Positions 60,814-64,000 of a DNA stretch of 64,000 bases are shown in pieces. A model generated the notes under the pieces. It was not told the DNA's origin, ran no database searches, and worked only from the letters and a program-made list of their open reading frames with translations. Numbering within the stretch: position 1 is the stretch's first letter; the number at the start of each line of letters is the position of its first letter. The translations under genes and the position numbers were made by a program. The stretch comes from an uncultured bacterium (lineage in GTDB: Bacteria > Elusimicrobiota > Elusimicrobia > Elusimicrobiales > Elusimicrobiaceae): positions 51,383 through 115,382 of the forward strand of contig CASEVJ010000010.1 in the NCBI GenBank assembly GCA_949291365.1, read 5' to 3'.

Positions 60814-61764
60814 ATGAAACTGCCCGTTCGTGTGTTATGCTGTGTAATTAGCTGTGCTCTTTGCTCCACTGCTTTTGCCCAAGACAATCCCCCCCTTTCC
60901 CTTATTCAAGCCCAATCCCGGAAACAAGTCCAGGAAAACAAATGGATAAACAATTGGCTGCACTATTCCCTATTTTTAGGCGGAGTACCCGTATTTCCCT
61001 TTGCCGGTAAACAAAATATCCATATATCCCAATTGGAACAACAATGGAAAATACAGACCAGCCAGCTGGAAAAAGAGATAAATTCCGCCCGCGGACAAAC
61101 AAAGTCCTCTCTGCCCTCCCCCCAGAAAAACATCGAAACGCTATGGCAAGAAAGTGAAAAGCTGCTTAAAAAACAATCTAAAACCAACACGCTTCCTGCC
61201 CGTGCCAAAGCGGCGCCTGCTTCGGAAAGCTATCTTCGCCTCGCCCGTTCCCCTATATCCAAACGCCTGGCCGAGCAATATCCATACCAGCTTTCTTTAT
61301 TGTCCCAGGGCGAACGGCTGGCGCTGTTTAGCCACATAGATGAAGTGGCGGCCAAAAATACCACCCGGCAACTGACGCACCTGCATTTTTGGGCCCGGGA
61401 AGCCAGCTCCATTACTGCCAGACAGTTATACATACATGCCAGCAAATATGTAAAAGTCATTGCACTTACGGCCCTTTTTTCTTCTTTACTTACACCGCAA
61501 AATCTGCAGGCACAGCCGGCACTCCGCCGTCTGGAAAACAATCCGGCCCTGTTTTTGGACGCTTCCCCCGATGAATTGGCAGAATGGGAACAAGACCCCC
61601 AGCTAAATGCCTTTTGCCGCCGGATAGCAGACACCATTGATCAGGCCGCCGCACTAAATATCACGGACGAGCAATCCCAGCAATTGCTGCAAATCGCCCG
61701 TCAGGAACAGATTGCCGGTCAACTGATCCAGCGCGCGGCATCTGCCCGGCAAAAAGCCCGCTGA
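60814..61764 (+). CDS. Secreted/membrane protein, tandem family member 1
   Basis: 316 residues with a signal peptide (1-22, ends STAFAQ) and CTGGAGG before the ATG. Features in order: RKQVQENKWINN (36-47) and a hydrophobic patch (48-64); Gln/Lys-rich helix (70-130); YQLSLLSQGERLALFSHIDEVAAKN (158-182); a membrane helix (213-233); and the module LRRLENNPALFLDASPDELAEWEQDP (237-262) followed by a short helical end. The last three blocks recur in the next two genes. No known family was recognised; an envelope function is likely from the signal and membrane segments. Confidence 0.75.
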   Translation: MKLPVRVLCCVISCALCSTAFAQDNPPLSLIQAQSRKQVQENKWINNWLHYSLFLGGVPVFPFAGKQNIHISQLEQQWKIQTSQLEKEINSARGQTKSSLPSPQKNIETLWQESEKLLKKQSKTNTLPARAKAAPASESYLRLARSPISKRLAEQYPYQLSLLSQGERLALFSHIDEVAAKNTTRQLTHLHFWAREASSITARQLYIHASKYVKVIALTALFSSLLTPQNLQAQPALRRLENNPALFLDASPDELAEWEQDPQLNAFCRRIADTIDQAAALNITDEQSQQLLQIARQEQIAGQLIQRAASARQKAR

Positions 61765-61780
61765 TTTTTGTTTTATTTAC

Positions 61781-61808
61781 AAGCCCCCGTCAAAAGACGG
61801 GGGCTTTT
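61781..61808 (+). terminator. Terminator of family member 1
   Basis: AAGCCCCCGTC/GACGGGGGCTT with a four-base loop and T tract, 17 bases after the stop codon. Confidence 0.88.
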
Positions 61809-61833
61809 GCGCCAAAAGACCTATTCCTTTTCC

Positions 61834-61876
61834 GGGTCTAAATACCCTTGTGCCCACCTTTTCATTTACCTAAAAT
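61834..61876 (+). promoter_or_regulatory. Promoter of family member 2 with shared 19-nt element
   Basis: GGGTCTAAATACCCTTGTG (61834-61852) overlaps the -35 hexamer TTGTGC (61848-61853). A 17-base spacer leads to -10 TAAAAT (61871-61876), six bases before the ATG at 61883, so the mRNA is probably leaderless. Confidence 0.65.
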
Positions 61877-61882
61877 AAAGAT

Positions 61883-62896
61883 ATGAACTGGATAAAAAAA
61901 TGGATTTCCGTTTCTGTATGCTTTGGCTTACTGCTGCAATCGGGCACAGCTGCTTGGGCAGGTACTCCAAGCCGGTTGGAAGAGCTGCGCCAGCTGCAGC
62001 AACAAGCGCGCGCGGCTTTGGCCCAACACCCTCAAAGAGCTGACTATATACGCAATTTGCTGACACTCTCTGCCGGGGCCGCTATGATGGCCGCCTTGGC
62101 GGAGCAAACCCAAGCCCGCGCCGTACAGGCCTTCGTATCAGCCCGAGATGAAGCCCGTTTTCCACGGCCCAAGACAACTTTTTCTCCTCGCTCTTCTGCA
62201 GACAACCACATGCTGCTGGCCCGGAAAAAAGCTCCAGAGCTGACAGGCAATCTTTTTGATCCGCCTCCAGCGCCAGCCCCAGCCCCAGCACCAACTCCGG
62301 CCCCCCAAAAAGATTTGTCTTGGCTGTATGAGCCGGAACAACCGCTTGTCCCCAAAAACAAGCAGCCCACTTTGTTTGAGATGCCCAAAGGAGAAGTAAA
62401 ACCCAACACCTATTTGAGCAAACGCATTTGGGAAATTTATAAATACCGCATGGATTTACTGACTCCAGGAGAAAAAGAAGCCGTTATAGAAGCTTTGGAC
62501 GAAGCGGTGGCGTATAAAAAAGCCGCCGGCAGACAAGCCGCCCTAGACTTTTTGGACAAGAAAGCGTCTCTGTGCTCCAGAACTTCTATTTATTTTGATT
62601 TAGCCCGCCGCATGTTAGTCATTGGGGCAGTGTTAGCTGTGGCAGATTTTTGCTTTTCTTCCATTTCGGAAGACATGGTAAAACGCATGGCACATAATCC
62701 GGTGCTGTTTTTGGACGCTTCTGAAGAAGATTTGGCCCGTTTGGCGCGTAACCCCCAATCAACCGAATACGGCCGCCACATTGCCCAAGCAGTGCAAATG
62801 CTGGCAGACATGCCTCTTTCCGCCGCGGAACAACGATGGATTGCCCAGCCGCCTTCCATTCCTCCGGCTATATCTTCTCATCAATTGGCCCGATAG
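61883..62896 (+). CDS. Secreted/membrane protein, tandem family member 2
   Basis: 337 residues; signal peptide 1-26 (ends TAAWA). A hydrophobic patch (58-72), a Pro/Ala stretch (127-142), then the family blocks YRMDLLTPGEKEAVIEALDEAVAYKKA (188-214), a membrane helix (243-260) and MVKRMAHNPVLFLDASEEDLARLARNP (265-291). Compared with member 1 the middle region is replaced by Pro-rich sequence, so only the C-terminal half is strictly shared. No ribosome binding site; leaderless promoter. Confidence 0.75.
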   Translation: MNWIKKWISVSVCFGLLLQSGTAAWAGTPSRLEELRQLQQQARAALAQHPQRADYIRNLLTLSAGAAMMAALAEQTQARAVQAFVSARDEARFPRPKTTFSPRSSADNHMLLARKKAPELTGNLFDPPPAPAPAPAPTPAPQKDLSWLYEPEQPLVPKNKQPTLFEMPKGEVKPNTYLSKRIWEIYKYRMDLLTPGEKEAVIEALDEAVAYKKAAGRQAALDFLDKKASLCSRTSIYFDLARRMLVIGAVLAVADFCFSSISEDMVKRMAHNPVLFLDASEEDLARLARNPQSTEYGRHIAQAVQMLADMPLSAAEQRWIAQPPSIPPAISSHQLAR

Positions 62897-62900
62897 AATC

Positions 62901-62926
62901 TCCCCCGGTTAAGCCGGGGGATTTTT
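62901..62926 (+). terminator. Terminator of family member 2
   Basis: CCCCCGG/CCGGGGG hairpin with a five-base loop then ATTTTTAT, about five bases past the stop codon. Confidence 0.85.
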
Positions 62927-62972
62927 ATATTTCTTTATCTATCACCATGCATAAAAGACCCAGCACCACTTT

Positions 62973-63016
62973 GGGCCCAAAGACCCTTGTGAGTGGCATT
63001 GGGTAACTTTTAGAAT
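62973..63016 (+). promoter_or_regulatory. Promoter of family member 3 with shared 19-nt element
   Basis: GGGCCCAAAGACCCTTGTG (62973-62991) overlaps TTGTGA as -35 (62987-62992). An 18-base spacer leads to TAGAAT (63011-63016). Here a normal leader with GAGG follows. Confidence 0.6.
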
Positions 63017-63055
63017 AAATTAAATAGATATTTTCTTTACACAGACGAGGTTAGC

Positions 63056-64000
63056 ATGCATTCTTTATCTAAAACATTATCTTTATTAATCAGTCTTTCG
63101 CTGCTGGCACAGAGCACGCTTTTTGCCGCTCCCGCTTCTGCCAATTCCCCCCAAAACCTGGCCGAATACCAACGGCAAGCCCGGGAAGATGTGGCCCAAG
63201 CCCCGTGGATTAAAAAAGAGGGAAAATATATTTTGGGGATTGGCGGTACAGCCGTGGGCTTATTAATCGTTCAACAGCTCTACCATGAGGCCCAAGTAAA
63301 AGCCATCAATAAGCAATACGGAAAAATGATGTACGATTTGACCCAGCAGCATGAACTGCAACTGCATAACACCAAAGTCCTTGCCAACAGTTATAATAAA
63401 ATCGCCCAAACGCTGGAAGCGGAAAACCGCACCCTTAAAAAACAGCTGCAAACCTCATTGGCGCAACGCCAAAGACAGGAAAACAATATCCACCAAATGC
63501 ATAACCGCATTGAACAAATGCGCCAGGAGCAAAACCAGCTTCAGCGTCGCTTTGATCAAAAAAAGAAACATTACACGGATTTAGTGCACTATTCCAAAGA
63601 GTTAGATGTAGAATTGGCCAAATATGAAAAACTTTTTAGCTCTACCGCCACCGACGCAGAAGTGCTGGCTTTGCGCAAGCAATTAGCCAAAGAGCCCTGG
63701 CTGCTCAAAGTGACTCCACAGCAAAGAGATGAATTCCTGTATATTATTGATCAGGCCTCCCAATACCGCCGCGGCACCTACCGCGAAGCTGGAGCTGGAT
63801 TTATGCGTCATTTAATCCGCCGGTCTATGGAGAAGAACATTCCCTTTTATGAGCGTCTTATTGGCATGTGCCGGCACGTTTTCCACTCCAAAAATCTGGT
63901 TACCGTAGGTATTATTGTGGCGTTGGGAATGTCCGCCCACAGCGTCAAAGCCCAAAAAATGGCTGACCGCATCAACACCAACTTTGACCTGTTCTTGAAC
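63056..64000 (+). CDS. Secreted/membrane protein, tandem family member 3 (3' end outside window)
   Basis: 315 codons are open to the window edge. Signal peptide 1-25; REDVAQAPWIKKEGKYILGIGG (43-64) matches REDV/RKQV-WIxx of member 1. A hydrophobic helix follows (58-73), then a long Gln/Glu/Lys coiled coil (78-195), WLLKVTPQQRDEFLYIIDQASQYRRG (215-240), a membrane helix (281-297) and KMADRINTNFDLFLN at the edge, where members 1 and 2 have NPxLFLDAS. So the module continues beyond 64000. GAGG precedes the ATG. Function unknown. Confidence 0.75.
   Translation, partial: MHSLSKTLSLLISLSLLAQSTLFAAPASANSPQNLAEYQRQAREDVAQAPWIKKEGKYILGIGGTAVGLLIVQQLYHEAQVKAINKQYGKMMYDLTQQHELQLHNTKVLANSYNKIAQTLEAENRTLKKQLQTSLAQRQRQENNIHQMHNRIEQMRQEQNQLQRRFDQKKKHYTDLVHYSKELDVELAKYEKLFSSTATDAEVLALRKQLAKEPWLLKVTPQQRDEFLYIIDQASQYRRGTYREAGAGFMRHLIRRSMEKNIPFYERLIGMCRHVFHSKNLVTVGIIVALGMSAHSVKAQKMADRINTNFDLFLN

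Noticed and set aside
61834..61853. Sigma-54 promoter
   Set aside because: GG and GC are not ten bases apart, and normal -10 boxes sit at 17-18 bases from TTGTG.

Overview
The window is a gene-dense bacterial chromosome segment of roughly 50% GC with short intergenic gaps and many GC-rich hairpin plus T-run terminators. Gene content suggests an Elusimicrobiota relative, probably host-associated. The clues are a short type IV pilin with a GFTLIE leader, several large or paralogous secreted proteins I can assign to no family, [FeFe]-hydrogenase maturation factor HydF, phosphatidylethanolamine synthesis (psd, pssA), peptidoglycan genes (murA, ddl) and the MEP isoprenoid route (dxs, ispE, a short-chain prenyl synthase). 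The taxonomic call is inference from gene content. I see no phage, IS element or CRISPR array.

Left part (1-22 kb): a leftward M42 peptidase-transketolase operon behind a palindromic operator, rightward class II aldolase, a secreted Thr/Pro/Val-repeat protein, hydF, a prenyl synthase-dxs-LOG operon, a stand-alone receiver protein and phosphoglucomutase. tmRNA, a NYN nuclease and tRNA-Leu follow, then psd-pssA, rnhB-yraN-purine nucleoside phosphorylase, a polysaccharide flippase, a Cys-rich protein with a DJ-1-like partner, and cca with a CpXC protein.

Middle (22-41 kb): one 5.3-kb gene encodes a 1766-residue exported or membrane protein with a long helical N-terminal part and about twelve C-terminal membrane segments. 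Next come a CDF metal transporter, tRNA-Arg, an AlkD-like glycosylase and the yebC-ruvC-ruvA-ruvB-(spoIID)-queA-tgt cluster. That cluster is interrupted between ruvC and ruvA by an inverted, more AT-rich block of a pilin, a membrane glycosyltransferase and a polyprenyl-phosphate-type GT2. A candidate small RNA lies between queA and tgt.

Right part (41-64 kb): a long leftward run trxA, secreted thioredoxin-like protein, polA, coaE, rho, rpmE, VOC protein, prfA, GT9, prmC, murA, folC, a 14x14-residue coiled-coil protein, ddl, and two uncharacterised membrane or secreted proteins. It is followed rightward by a MORN-like protein, ispE-spoVG, tRNA-Gln and a tandem family of three related secreted/membrane proteins, the last cut by the window end.

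Two sequence-level patterns stand out. (1) Seven genes (hydF, the CDF gene, alkD-like, ruvA, tgt, ispE and the 61.9-kb secreted gene) have a TAnAAT box 6-7 nt upstream of the start codon, as expected for leaderless mRNAs. (2) A 19-nt element GGGYCY-N5-CCCTTGTG covers the -35 region of the giant gene and of two of the three tandem secreted-protein genes, suggesting one regulator for an uncharacterised cell-envelope system.
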